Assembly: GCA_944391545.1 (NCBI GenBank)
Contig: CALXTZ010000010.1
Coordinates: 1 to 21,081 of the forward strand
Source: an uncultured Alphaproteobacteria bacterium
Lineage (GTDB): Bacteria > Pseudomonadota > Alphaproteobacteria > CAAHEQ01 > UBA3637
DNA: 21,081 nt
Direction: 5' to 3'
This document shows positions 14,497-19,765 of the stretch, piece after piece. Both the position numbers and the translations under genes were made by a program. A model generated the notes under the pieces. It was not told where the DNA came from. It searched no databases and saw only the letters and a list, made by a program, of their open reading frames with translations. The first letter of the stretch is position 1. Every line of letters starts with the position of its first letter.

Positions 14497-14919
14497 TTAT
14501 TTTCCTTTTTGAAAGACGGCGGAAAAATCTTTTTTGTTTTGCTGAACGAACTCTGTAAAAGCAACCAACCGCTTAAAAGCTTTTTCGGAAATGACATGTT
14601 CGATTTGACAGGCATTTTTTTGGGCTTCATCCGGATCCAAACACAAAACGTTTTCAAAAAAGGCCGTTAAGCACGTGTGTTTTTTGAAAATTTTTTGAGC
14701 CGATTTGATTCCCTGCGGCGTCATGGAAATAATGCCGTACGGCGTGTAGTTGATTAACTCTTCGGCCGCCAGTTTTTTCAACATTTCCGTGACAAAAGGC
14801 CGACTGACATTGAGGCTTTTGGCAATATCAATGGCTTTAACGCCTTGTTGAACGGTAAAGTGGTAATAAATTGATTCCAAACAATCTTCCAAACTGGGTC
14901 TAATAACGGATCGCGGCAT
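14497..14919 (-). CDS. DtxR/MntR-type metal-dependent repressor
   Basis: A 140-residue repressor. The winged helix is VKAIDIAKSLNVSRPFVTEMLKKLAAEELI, followed by the wing YGIISMTPQG and the dimerisation/metal domain. Candidate metal ligands are D12 and E15 (SLEDCLESIY), H81 (KKHTCL), and C104, E107, H108 (ACQIEHVIS). D12/E15 resemble the manganese sensor MntR, whereas Cys-x-x-Glu-His resembles the iron sensor DtxR, so metal preference is ambiguous. No SH3 domain is present. The start is set by AAAGGAGA 6 nt upstream; the longer frame (to 14961) lacks support. The RBS lies in a 21-bp near-palindrome that may be its operator. No Mn or Fe transporter is in the window. Confidence 0.88.
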   Translation of the reverse strand: MPRSVIRPSLEDCLESIYYHFTVQQGVKAIDIAKSLNVSRPFVTEMLKKLAAEELINYTPYGIISMTPQGIKSAQKIFKKHTCLTAFFENVLCLDPDEAQKNACQIEHVISEKAFKRLVAFTEFVQQNKKDFSAVFQKGK

Positions 14920-14924
14920 AAAAA

Positions 14925-14945
14925 ATCTCCTTTTAAAAAGGATAT
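14925..14945. promoter_or_regulatory. Candidate autoregulatory palindrome of the DtxR-type gene
   Basis: Ten-base arms ATCTCCTTTT and AAAAGGATAT around one A, with one mismatch. It spans the Shine-Dalgarno of the repressor gene, so it could act on DNA or as an RNA hairpin hiding the RBS. Confidence 0.4.
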
Positions 14946-15008
14946 CTTGAATAATCCGCAAATGTCAATGTTTAAAATGAAAAGCCGTCAGTTTTTGTTA
15001 TATACGGA

Positions 15009-15647
15009 TTATCTTTCGAAACTTTTTCGATTTAATCCGGGCAAGCAGGGCGTCAATCCCAGCCAATGTTCAATCTTTTTCCGAGTCCATTCAATGCCGG
15101 TAATCTGCGGATCCGGCGGCAGGATATAAATTTCATTGTCCGAGACTTTATGGGCAATCAGAAGTGGCTTTTCCCATGAGTTGTTAAAAACATACGCTTC
15201 GTGGGCGATTTTAAATTCCTTTTGCAACAACCGTAAGGAACGTTCATAGCGGGAAATGACTTTGTCTTGAGGGACGTCATGGCCGCCTTTTTCGACGCGT
15301 TTTTCGATTCGGCGGATATTAATTTGAGGGTCTTGCGTGCACACGAAGAAAAGACGGACATGGTATCCTTGATCTTTTGCCGTCTGCATCAGTTCGGCTT
15401 TGCTTTCATGAGAACCGACGGTTTCAAACGCAAAGGAAACATGAGCCTTTAACGCATTTTGGCATAATGCCCGCGCATATAATTGCGCTTGGCTGTCGGA
15501 ACAAAAAAACTTTTTTTTAATATCGTCCGCATTGATGTACAAAGAAGGAAATTCCGGTTCTTGAGAAAAACGGTTGTTAATTGTTGATTTGCCGGATCCG
15601 TTGGGACCGATAAAAATCCAAAATTCAGGTTTATTTTGTTCGCTCAT
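15009..15647 (-). CDS. Zeta-toxin-like P-loop kinase (COG4185-type)
   Basis: A 212-residue protein with a P-loop kinase core. Walker A GPNGSGKST lies at residues 14-22, followed by INADD (D41/D42), SFAFETVGS (E75), and an Arg-rich lid IRRIEKRVEKGGHDVP (112-126) with ISRYERSL after it. This arrangement matches zeta-toxin-like kinases; classical zeta phosphorylates UDP-N-acetylglucosamine and blocks wall synthesis. The substrate of this chromosomal subgroup is not established. Its start overlaps the end of a 60-residue gene by 17 bp and has no RBS of its own, so it is translationally coupled to a likely antitoxin. The stop is 89 bp before the DtxR-type gene on the same strand. Confidence 0.85.
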   Translation of the reverse strand: MSEQNKPEFWIFIGPNGSGKSTINNRFSQEPEFPSLYINADDIKKKFFCSDSQAQLYARALCQNALKAHVSFAFETVGSHESKAELMQTAKDQGYHVRLFFVCTQDPQINIRRIEKRVEKGGHDVPQDKVISRYERSLRLLQKEFKIAHEAYVFNNSWEKPLLIAHKVSDNEIYILPPDPQITGIEWTRKKIEHWLGLTPCLPGLNRKSFER

Positions 15648-15813
15648 TCGTTTGAATATATATTTTTTGCCCGTCCGGAGTTAATTGATAAATGCCGTTT
15701 TTGTCGGCGTGAAAAGTCGCAATCCCGCGAATATGATCCTTTCGGATGGCTTCGGTTATCGCTTCTTCGGCAAGCTTTTCCCACTTGGAAATCGGGCGTT
15801 TTTTTAGGTTCAT
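15631..15813 (-). CDS. Putative antitoxin partner of the zeta-like kinase
   Basis: A 60-residue basic protein: a helical N-terminal half (RPISKWEKLAEEAITEAIRKDH) and a beta-like C-terminal half (GIYQLTPDGQKIYIQTNERTK). GGAGA lies 5 nt before its ATG and it overlaps the kinase gene by 17 bp, the small-first arrangement usual in type II toxin-antitoxin pairs. I recognise no named antitoxin family; the role is inferred from context. It could bind DNA or only block the kinase site. Confidence 0.72.
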   Translation of the reverse strand: MNLKKRPISKWEKLAEEAITEAIRKDHIRGIATFHADKNGIYQLTPDGQKIYIQTNERTK

Positions 15814-15867
15814 GGTGTTCTCCGTTAATTAAAATGACAAATATTTTAAATTTTGTCAAAAAGAATC

Positions 15868-15896
15868 TTGACGAACGATTAAAGGCGGTGTAATCT
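15868..15896 (+). promoter_or_regulatory. Promoter of the metallothionein-csoR unit
   Basis: TTGACG (15868-15873), a 17-bp spacer and TAATCT (15891-15896), a weak -10. The operator begins 2 bp downstream. Confidence 0.5.
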
Positions 15897-15897
15897 G

Positions 15898-15923
15898 AAA
15901 AATACCTTGTAGGGGGTATTTTT
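15898..15923. promoter_or_regulatory. CsoR-type operator
   Basis: AAAAATACC and GGTATTTTT form a 9-bp inverted repeat with 8 bp between, the centre reading TTGTAGGG. The ATACC...GGGGGTAT pattern is the known operator style of CsoR/CstR regulators. It covers the expected transcription start. Confidence 0.7.
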
Positions 15924-15938
15924 TGAAAGGAATAAAAA

Positions 15939-16112
15939 ATGTCAAAATGTCATAATCCAAATTGTACGTGCGAAAACTGTCAATGCGGTGATGACTGCCG
16001 CTGCGGCGAAGGCGAATGTCATTGCACGGATAAATGTGCTTGCTCTGAAGAGGGCAGCTGTTCAAAAGACGATGCATGTCATGAGACGTGCGCGTGTCAT
16101 CAAAAATCATAA
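15939..16112 (+). CDS. Small Cys-rich metallothionein-like protein
   Basis: A 57-residue protein with 15 Cys and 4 His, mostly in CxC and CxxC spacings (CTCENCQCGDDCRCGEGECHC, CACHQK near the end), no aromatic residues and many acidic residues. This composition fits a cytoplasmic metallothionein binding several Cu(I), Zn or Cd ions in thiolate clusters. It does not clearly match the SmtA/BmtA or MymT signatures, so it may be a separate family. GAAAGGAA precedes the ATG. A CsoR-type operator lies in its leader and the regulator gene follows 11 bp after the stop, so metal-induced derepression of a two-gene unit is the simplest reading. Confidence 0.85.
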   Translation: MSKCHNPNCTCENCQCGDDCRCGEGECHCTDKCACSEEGSCSKDDACHETCACHQKS

Positions 16113-16123
16113 GGAAAACGGGA

Positions 16124-16402
16124 ATGAAAAAGAAGAAAAAAAAGACGTTTATGGATGAATTGCCGCGTTTGAACCGAATCGCCGGTCAAATCGACGGGGT
16201 TCGGAAAATGGTTGAAGCGGACAGATATTGTTCGGATATTCTTATTCAGCTGCGCGCGATTCGGGCGGCGGTGAAGGTCGTCGAAGTCCAAATTTTGCAA
16301 AAGCAAATGCAGGCTTGTGTCGAAGATTATTATGAAAATCCGGCTGATCGCGAACAAAAAATGGAAGAATTGAAAAGATTGTACGATCGATTCGATTCTT
16401 AA
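16124..16402 (+). CDS. CsoR-family repressor with Cys-Gln-Cys site
   Basis: A 92-residue all-helical repressor of the CsoR/RcnR/FrmR family. The DNA-facing helix RLNRIAGQIDGVRKMVE is typical. With the start at 16124 (AAGGA 8 nt upstream) the ligand positions number as in M. tuberculosis CsoR: C36 (RYCSDIL), position 61 and C65 (QACVED). Position 61 is Gln instead of the Cu-binding His, giving C-Q-C. Loss of this His is a feature of the persulfide sensor CstR, so the inducer may be Cu(I), another soft metal or a sulfane-sulfur species. The N-terminus has a run of Lys residues. It is co-transcribed with the metallothionein-like gene and probably acts on the operator before it. Confidence 0.88.
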   Translation: MKKKKKKTFMDELPRLNRIAGQIDGVRKMVEADRYCSDILIQLRAIRAAVKVVEVQILQKQMQACVEDYYENPADREQKMEELKRLYDRFDS

Positions 16403-16404
16403 AT

Positions 16405-16425
16405 CAAGCGGCTTCGTGCCGCTTG
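16405..16425 (+). terminator. Hairpin after the csoR-type gene
   Basis: Perfect 8-bp stem CAAGCGGC/GCCGCTTG with a TTCGT loop, two bases after the stop codon. No T-run follows, so it may be a weak terminator or a 3'-end stabiliser. Confidence 0.5.
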
Positions 16426-16453
16426 AAGCCCGGGCAAACATTTTCTTGAAAGG

Positions 16454-16481
16454 TTGACAAAAGATGTGTTTGTGATATCTT
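16454..16481 (+). promoter_or_regulatory. Promoter of the mTERF-like gene
   Basis: TTGACA (16454-16459), a 16-bp spacer and TATCTT (16476-16481) preceded by TGA, an extended -10. The expected start leaves a leader of about 16 nt, mostly A. Confidence 0.65.
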
Positions 16482-16503
16482 GTTGTAAAAAGAAAAAAAA
16501 AAA

Positions 16504-17556
16504 ATGTCCTTAAACAATGATACACACACTTTGTCAACCAAAACAGAACCCTATATTCGGGAGATGGCAGCTTATTTAAAATTAACCGCCGATCAGGAAA
16601 AACGCCTGCGCCGGCGGTTGTCGATTCCAAAGACAGCTCATTTCTTTTTGCATTTTGCACGCAAAGCCGCTTTGTCAGGCGCAGAGCAGGAAGCTGCTTT
16701 TTCGCGCATTTTAGCGCCTTTTGGCAATCGTAAAACATTTGTGAATATATGCCTGACTTATCCGCAGTTGTTTTATCAGGATCCCGCTTCCGTGCAAAAG
16801 CATGTCCAATCGGTATCGGATGTGTTGGGTGTTTTGGGCTTGGAGCATGAAACGTTTATCAAAGCTGCCGCCAAAGCGCCGGCTCTTTTATACTTATCGC
16901 CTGCGACGATTCAAAAAAATATAACCCAGGTTGTGCAAGCCTTTGAAACGAAAGGATTGTCGGCGCGGGCATATGTCAAAGCCGCCGGCCTGTATCCGAC
17001 GCTTTTTTACCAGTCGCCCGAAACGATTGTGCCGCGCGTTCAACAAATGCTTCATCTGTTTGAACGCAATGGTATGTCTTCGGAGGCTTTTTTTAAGGCA
17101 GCCTGTCGGGCGCCGGCTTTATTTTGTTTGCAGCCGCAAACGGTTGAGCAAAATATCGATACGGTTTTTCATTTGTTTGAGCGGGTTGGGCTGACGCGCA
17201 AAGCGTATATGAAAGCGGCTTGTCAATGCCCGTCGTTGTTTTATCAGTCTTCTGAAACATTCCGGCATCATGCGCATCAGGTTATTTCCTTGTTTCGGCG
17301 ATTTAAAATAACTCGGGATGAACGGGAGACGGTAGCTTTTTTGTTGAAATTTCCGTTGTGTTTAGCGTTCAGCACCGATAATTTGAGCTTGAGATGGCTT
17401 TACGCCTGTTCCGAACAAGAGCAGGGGAAAGTCCCGAGACCGTCTTTACTGCGCTACAAAAAACATCAAATCGAAAAAGCGCTTGATTTAGATCAAAACC
17501 GGTATGTATGCCCGTTTGAACGACGGTTTCGAACTTGGGCCGAACAAACGCGATAA
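16504..17556 (+). CDS. mTERF-like repeat protein, five 39-residue repeats
   Basis: A 350-residue soluble protein. Residues 77-271 are five consecutive units of exactly 39 residues with the pattern .AF.KAA...P.LFYQSPETI..N...V..LFE..GL.., followed by a degenerate sixth (from 272). Each unit predicts two or three helices with a conserved Pro at position 11 and a Gly near position 36, like the helical repeats of mTERF proteins, which wrap around nucleic acid in mitochondria and chloroplasts. The C-terminal tail is basic (RYKKHQIEKA, ERRFRTWAEQTR). Bacterial mTERF-like proteins are rarely described; a nucleic-acid role is inferred. No Shine-Dalgarno precedes the ATG; an A12 run does. It is monocistronic, with its own promoter and terminator. 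Confidence 0.78.
   Translation: MSLNNDTHTLSTKTEPYIREMAAYLKLTADQEKRLRRRLSIPKTAHFFLHFARKAALSGAEQEAAFSRILAPFGNRKTFVNICLTYPQLFYQDPASVQKHVQSVSDVLGVLGLEHETFIKAAAKAPALLYLSPATIQKNITQVVQAFETKGLSARAYVKAAGLYPTLFYQSPETIVPRVQQMLHLFERNGMSSEAFFKAACRAPALFCLQPQTVEQNIDTVFHLFERVGLTRKAYMKAACQCPSLFYQSSETFRHHAHQVISLFRRFKITRDERETVAFLLKFPLCLAFSTDNLSLRWLYACSEQEQGKVPRPSLLRYKKHQIEKALDLDQNRYVCPFERRFRTWAEQTR
16732..17316 (+). repeat. Five in-frame 117-bp protein-coding repeats
   Basis: Units at 16732, 16849, 16966, 17083 and 17200, each 117 bp, encode residues 77-115, 116-154, 155-193, 194-232 and 233-271. No indels separate the units at protein level. The DNA has diverged, so the duplications are old and kept by selection on the fold. 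Confidence 0.75.
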
Positions 17557-17560
17557 AAAG

Positions 17561-17585
17561 AACGCCTCGTTAAAGAGGCGTTTTT
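17561..17585. terminator. Bidirectional terminator
   Basis: An 8-bp stem AACGCCTC/GAGGCGTT, loop GTTAAA, T5 at 17581-17585 on the plus strand and a T-rich run (CTTTTTA) on the minus strand. It lies between convergent stops at 17556 and 17588. Confidence 0.85.
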
Positions 17586-17587
17586 GC

Positions 17588-18109
17588 TTAATATCCCTGG
17601 ATGAAACGAGCAAATTCAAACAAGCCGTAAATGATTAAATAGCTACCCATAAGCAAGGTGATGGTTAAAATGCCGATGGCCGGATGGAAGAAAATCAAAA
17701 AGGCAAACAAAACGCTTAACAATCCTAAACCGAAAACCCATTTCCAAGCGTCGATTTGAAAGTCTTTCATTTCAAGCGATGAGGCAATTTGCGTAATGCC
17801 GATGAACAAACACCACAGTGCAAAAATAATCGGAATGCTTTGGGCGGTCAGGCCTAAATTCGAGACAAAAATCAAACCGATGAGAATGTCTAAAATCCCC
17901 ATGATCATCAGCATATAAGAACGGCTTTGGTAAAACACAAAGAAGTAACCGATTCCCGTGACGATGAAGAACAAACCTAAAATCAACGAGGTCGTCATCA
18001 GTGCGGCGACCGGATTAAATAAAACGTAAGCGCCGCAAAACATCAATAACAAACTGATGATCAGTCGGCTGATGTTTCTTGATGCGGTTGGTTGGATTTC
18101 CTTTTTCAT
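17588..18109 (-). CDS. HdeD/DUF308-like membrane protein
   Basis: A 173-residue inner-membrane protein with six hydrophobic helices arranged as three similar hairpins, the HdeD (DUF308) pattern. Typical segments are SLLLMFCGAYVLFNP, LILGLFFIVTGIGYFF, MGILDILIGLIFVSN and LLMGSYLIIYGLFEFARFIQGY. HdeD is linked to acid resistance at high cell density in E. coli; its molecular action is unclear. AGGGG lies 7 nt before the ATG. It is divergent from the MerR-type gene (133 bp apart), so the regulator might control it, though no shared operator is obvious. Confidence 0.87.
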   Translation of the reverse strand: MKKEIQPTASRNISRLIISLLLMFCGAYVLFNPVAALMTTSLILGLFFIVTGIGYFFVFYQSRSYMLMIMGILDILIGLIFVSNLGLTAQSIPIIFALWCLFIGITQIASSLEMKDFQIDAWKWVFGLGLLSVLFAFLIFFHPAIGILTITLLMGSYLIIYGLFEFARFIQGY

Positions 18110-18193
18110 TTTTTTCCCCTTTCATAAAAGTACCTTTTTCAATTTAGGTCTTCTTTTCCATTTTTGCAAGATGATGTTGAAGATAACTCTAAC

Positions 18194-18222
18194 TTGACCG
18201 GCGACAAGAAAAAGTGTATGCT
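18194..18222 (+). promoter_or_regulatory. Promoter of the MerR-type gene
   Basis: TTGACC (18194-18199), a 17-bp spacer and TATGCT (18217-18222), 21 bp before the ATG at 18243. The spacer is normal, not the 19-20 bp of MerR-activated promoters. Confidence 0.5.
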
Positions 18223-18242
18223 TTAAAGCGAAAGGATGAAAC

Positions 18243-18671
18243 ATGTCATACACAATTGGTCAAGTTGCCCAAAAGATGGGATTAACGACGCATACGCTTC
18301 GTTTTTATGACAAAGAAGGATTATTGCCGTTTGTTCAAAAAAATGCGGCGGGCGTTCGCGTGTTTTCGGATTCGGATATTGAATGGTTGGTGATTGTTGA
18401 ATGTTTAAAAGGAACCGGCCTGCAATTAAAAGAAATTAAGCAATATATTGATTGGTACAAGGCAGGCGATTCGACGTTGCAAAAGCGATTGGATTTGTTT
18501 AAGCGGCAAAAGAAGCGGTTAGAAGAGCAACAAGCGCAAATCCGACAATATATGGAAAAGATTAATTACAAGATTGCGTATTATGAAGAGGCTTTGGCGC
18601 ACGGCAGCGTTGATATTTTAAAACGCAATGCGTGTTTGGCCGCGGAAAAAAAGCGGGTATTCGGTCAGTAA
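18243..18671 (+). CDS. MerR-family regulator, AdhR/NmlR-like
   Basis: A 142-residue regulator. The N-terminal winged helix YTIGQVAQKMGLTTHTLRFYDKEGLLPF is followed by GVRVFSDSDIEWLVIVECLKGTGLQLKEIKQYI and a long coiled-coil (residues about 80-118) for dimerisation. C54 in the VECLKG segment corresponds to the Cys that senses aldehydes in AdhR-like members; the Cys ligands of metal-sensing MerR proteins are absent. C131 lies near the C-terminus. A thiol-reactive electrophile is therefore the most likely signal (inference). AAAGGA lies 7 nt before the ATG. The divergent neighbour is the HdeD-like gene; the target is unknown. Confidence 0.9.
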   Translation: MSYTIGQVAQKMGLTTHTLRFYDKEGLLPFVQKNAAGVRVFSDSDIEWLVIVECLKGTGLQLKEIKQYIDWYKAGDSTLQKRLDLFKRQKKRLEEQQAQIRQYMEKINYKIAYYEEALAHGSVDILKRNACLAAEKKRVFGQ

Positions 18672-18695
18672 TTTTGCGGCGCGCTTATGGAAAAG

Positions 18696-18722
18696 AAAGC
18701 CGTCCTTTCGGGCGGCTTTTTT
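18696..18722. terminator. Terminator between MerR-type and prepilin genes
   Basis: A 10-bp stem AAAGCCGTCC/GGGCGGCTTT with one T-G pair, a TTTC loop and T6 at 18717-18722. On the minus strand it ends in CTTTTCC. A second small repeat (TAATCC/GGATTA, 18730-18747) spans the prepilin stop codon. Confidence 0.85.
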
Positions 18723-18744
18723 GGGCGATTAATCCGAGTAGGGA

Positions 18745-19155
18745 TTATGACGCATTCGAGGGATTGAATGTAATCTTGTCTCCTGCTTCGGTTATTTCCA
18801 TTGCGTTTGCGCCCTCAAGACGACTTACTACAGCAGCTTTTACTTTGTCAGTACCATTTTTCCACACTAGTGTGACGGTGGGCTGATCAACAGTTCCGCC
18901 TACTGTTGCGGATGTTAAAGAAGGTTGATCTTCATCTTCCATGAGATCGCTACAGGTACCAGAAGGATTTTGTGATCCATCTCCTTTCGTTTGAGCAATA
19001 ACAGCACAACGAGAGACATAGTCTAAAACCTGGTTTGCGCGATGGCGGTTCATGGCCATGGTGTAACCGGCCAAACCACCGATGGACAGCACGCCGATAA
19101 TAGCTAACACGCCCAACATTTCAATCATAGAACGTCCGTTTTGTAATTCTTTCAT
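18745..19155 (-). CDS. Type IV prepilin-like protein
   Basis: A 136-residue protein with a class III signal: MKELQNG|RSMIEMLGVLAIIGVLSIGGLAGY. Cleavage after G7 would leave E12 as the conserved Glu at +5 of the mature protein. The +1 residue is Arg instead of the usual Phe. The hydrophobic helix is followed by a small globular part with two cysteines (C50, C68) that can form a disulfide, and a beta-rich C-terminus (TVTLVWKNGTDKVKAAVV). It could be a minor pilin or a type II secretion pseudopilin; no assembly genes are in the window. AAGGAAGA precedes the ATG. Its promoter is not obvious close by; a candidate lies about 480 bp upstream. Confidence 0.88.
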   Translation of the reverse strand: MKELQNGRSMIEMLGVLAIIGVLSIGGLAGYTMAMNRHRANQVLDYVSRCAVIAQTKGDGSQNPSGTCSDLMEDEDQPSLTSATVGGTVDQPTVTLVWKNGTDKVKAAVVSRLEGANAMEITEAGDKITFNPSNAS

Positions 19156-19218
19156 TTTAATCTTCCTTTTTTAAAGTTAATGAACATGCCATAAGGCTTT
19201 TATCCCCCGAAAAGGGTT

Positions 19219-19240
19219 CATACGTTTTGCTCAACGTATG
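19219..19240 (+). terminator. Hairpin with T-run (terminator-like)
   Basis: Perfect 8-bp stem CATACGTT/AACGTATG, loop TTGCTC, followed by GTTTTTG on the plus strand. Confidence 0.5.
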
Positions 19241-19252
19241 GTTTTTGAGTGA

Positions 19253-19321
19253 ATGACCCAAAAACAAGGACACGCCCACGAAGCTGGTCGGCAAGAGGAT
19301 GTGTCCGTCTTTTGGGGTCAT
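19253..19321. repeat. Long stem-loop A with conserved loop
   Basis: 21-base arms (19253-19273 and 19301-19321) are complementary at 18 of 21 positions and enclose a 27-base loop. The loop carries GAAGCTGGTCGGCAAGA, which recurs in stem-loop B 71 bp further on. Confidence 0.65.
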
Positions 19322-19326
19322 CATTC

Positions 19327-19389
19327 CATGACACGGATGAACGCACCGATGAAGCTGGTCGGCAAGACGATGCGCTCGTTGATGGCATG
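19327..19389. repeat. Long stem-loop B with conserved loop
   Basis: 19-base arms (19327-19345 and 19371-19389) pair at about 15 of 19 positions counting G-T pairs. The loop (19346-19370) repeats loop A almost exactly: 21 of 22 bases match between 19280-19301 and 19351-19372, whereas the arms differ in sequence. Confidence 0.6.
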
Positions 19390-19454
19390 AAAAAGCAATG
19401 TTCCGATGTAAAGTCTTTGTTATCCGAAGACCTTTGTTGCATGAAAAAGCATTG
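19385..19454. repeat. Direct repeat pair flanking a small hairpin
   Basis: GCATGAAAAAGCAATG (19385-19400) and GCATGAAAAAGCATTG (19439-19454) match at 15 of 16 bases. Between them AAAGTCTT (19410-19417) pairs with AAGACCTTT (19427-19435) with one bulge. Confidence 0.5.
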
Positions 19455-19471
19455 CAAGACGCGTTGCAATG
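19450..19471. repeat. Perfect hairpin
   Basis: CATTGCAA/TTGCAATG, 8-bp stem with loop GACGCG. No T-run follows. Confidence 0.55.
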
Positions 19472-19512
19472 ATGCTTTAAATCAAAATAAGTTATTGAAT
19501 TATTTAATAAAT

Positions 19513-19526
19513 GGGGGGGGGGGGGG
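19513..19526. repeat. G14 homopolymer tract
   Basis: Fourteen consecutive G in an otherwise AT-rich stretch. Such tracts change length by slipped-strand pairing and are a common basis of phase variation; the exact length may also be a sequencing or assembly artefact. Confidence 0.85.
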
Positions 19527-19635
19527 TAACGTTAAAAGCACACATCACCGACCCGGTTTCCCGATCGGATACAGATAAGTTAAAAGATACTTCGTTGTGT
19601 GTCATTTCACATAAATCCTTGCTTATTACAAACAA

Positions 19636-19663
19636 AGTATAATCATTTAATTGTTAATAGCAA
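19636..19663 (-). promoter_or_regulatory. Candidate minus-strand promoter of a long prepilin leader
   Basis: On the minus strand TTGCTA (complement of 19658-19663), a 16-bp spacer and TATACT (complement of 19636-19641). Transcription would run through the C-tract and the stem-loops toward the prepilin gene. Confidence 0.35.
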
Positions 19664-19765
19664 GTAAATTTTTTAAAATTATTCACATTTTATTTGAATT
19701 TTGTGTTTTAAGGATGAAAATATCTTTATAAAGCTTCAGCTTTCATTAAAAAGTTATACGTAATA

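Larger units (their letters stand above)
19156..19765. other. Non-coding region of about 610 bp rich in stem-loops
   Basis: No convincing gene lies between the prepilin start and the MFS stop. The left part (19219-19471) holds at least five consecutive inverted repeats and two pairs of direct repeats, then a G14 tract. The right part (about 19600-19765) is very AT-rich and holds a minus-strand promoter candidate. Two overlapping ORFs on opposite strands across the hairpins have repeat-driven, low-quality sequence and no RBS. Confidence 0.6.

Noticed and set aside
18194..18209. CTTG...CAAG as a MerR operator
   Set aside because: Only the outer four bases pair and it lies mostly over the -35 instead of between -35 and -10; not distinguishable from chance.
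19218..19469. An 83-codon minus-strand ORF over the same stem-loops
   Set aside because: It overlaps the inverted repeats completely and shows no domain; it looks like a by-product of the repeats.
19253..19471. CRISPR-like array
   Set aside because: The repeats are two stem-loops and one other pair with unequal spacing, there are no unique spacers of constant length and no cas genes nearby.
19249..19578. A 109-codon plus-strand ORF across the stem-loops and G14 tract
   Set aside because: It has no RBS, reads through the hairpins and the homopolymer, has odd composition, and the repeated loop is in different frames in the two copies.
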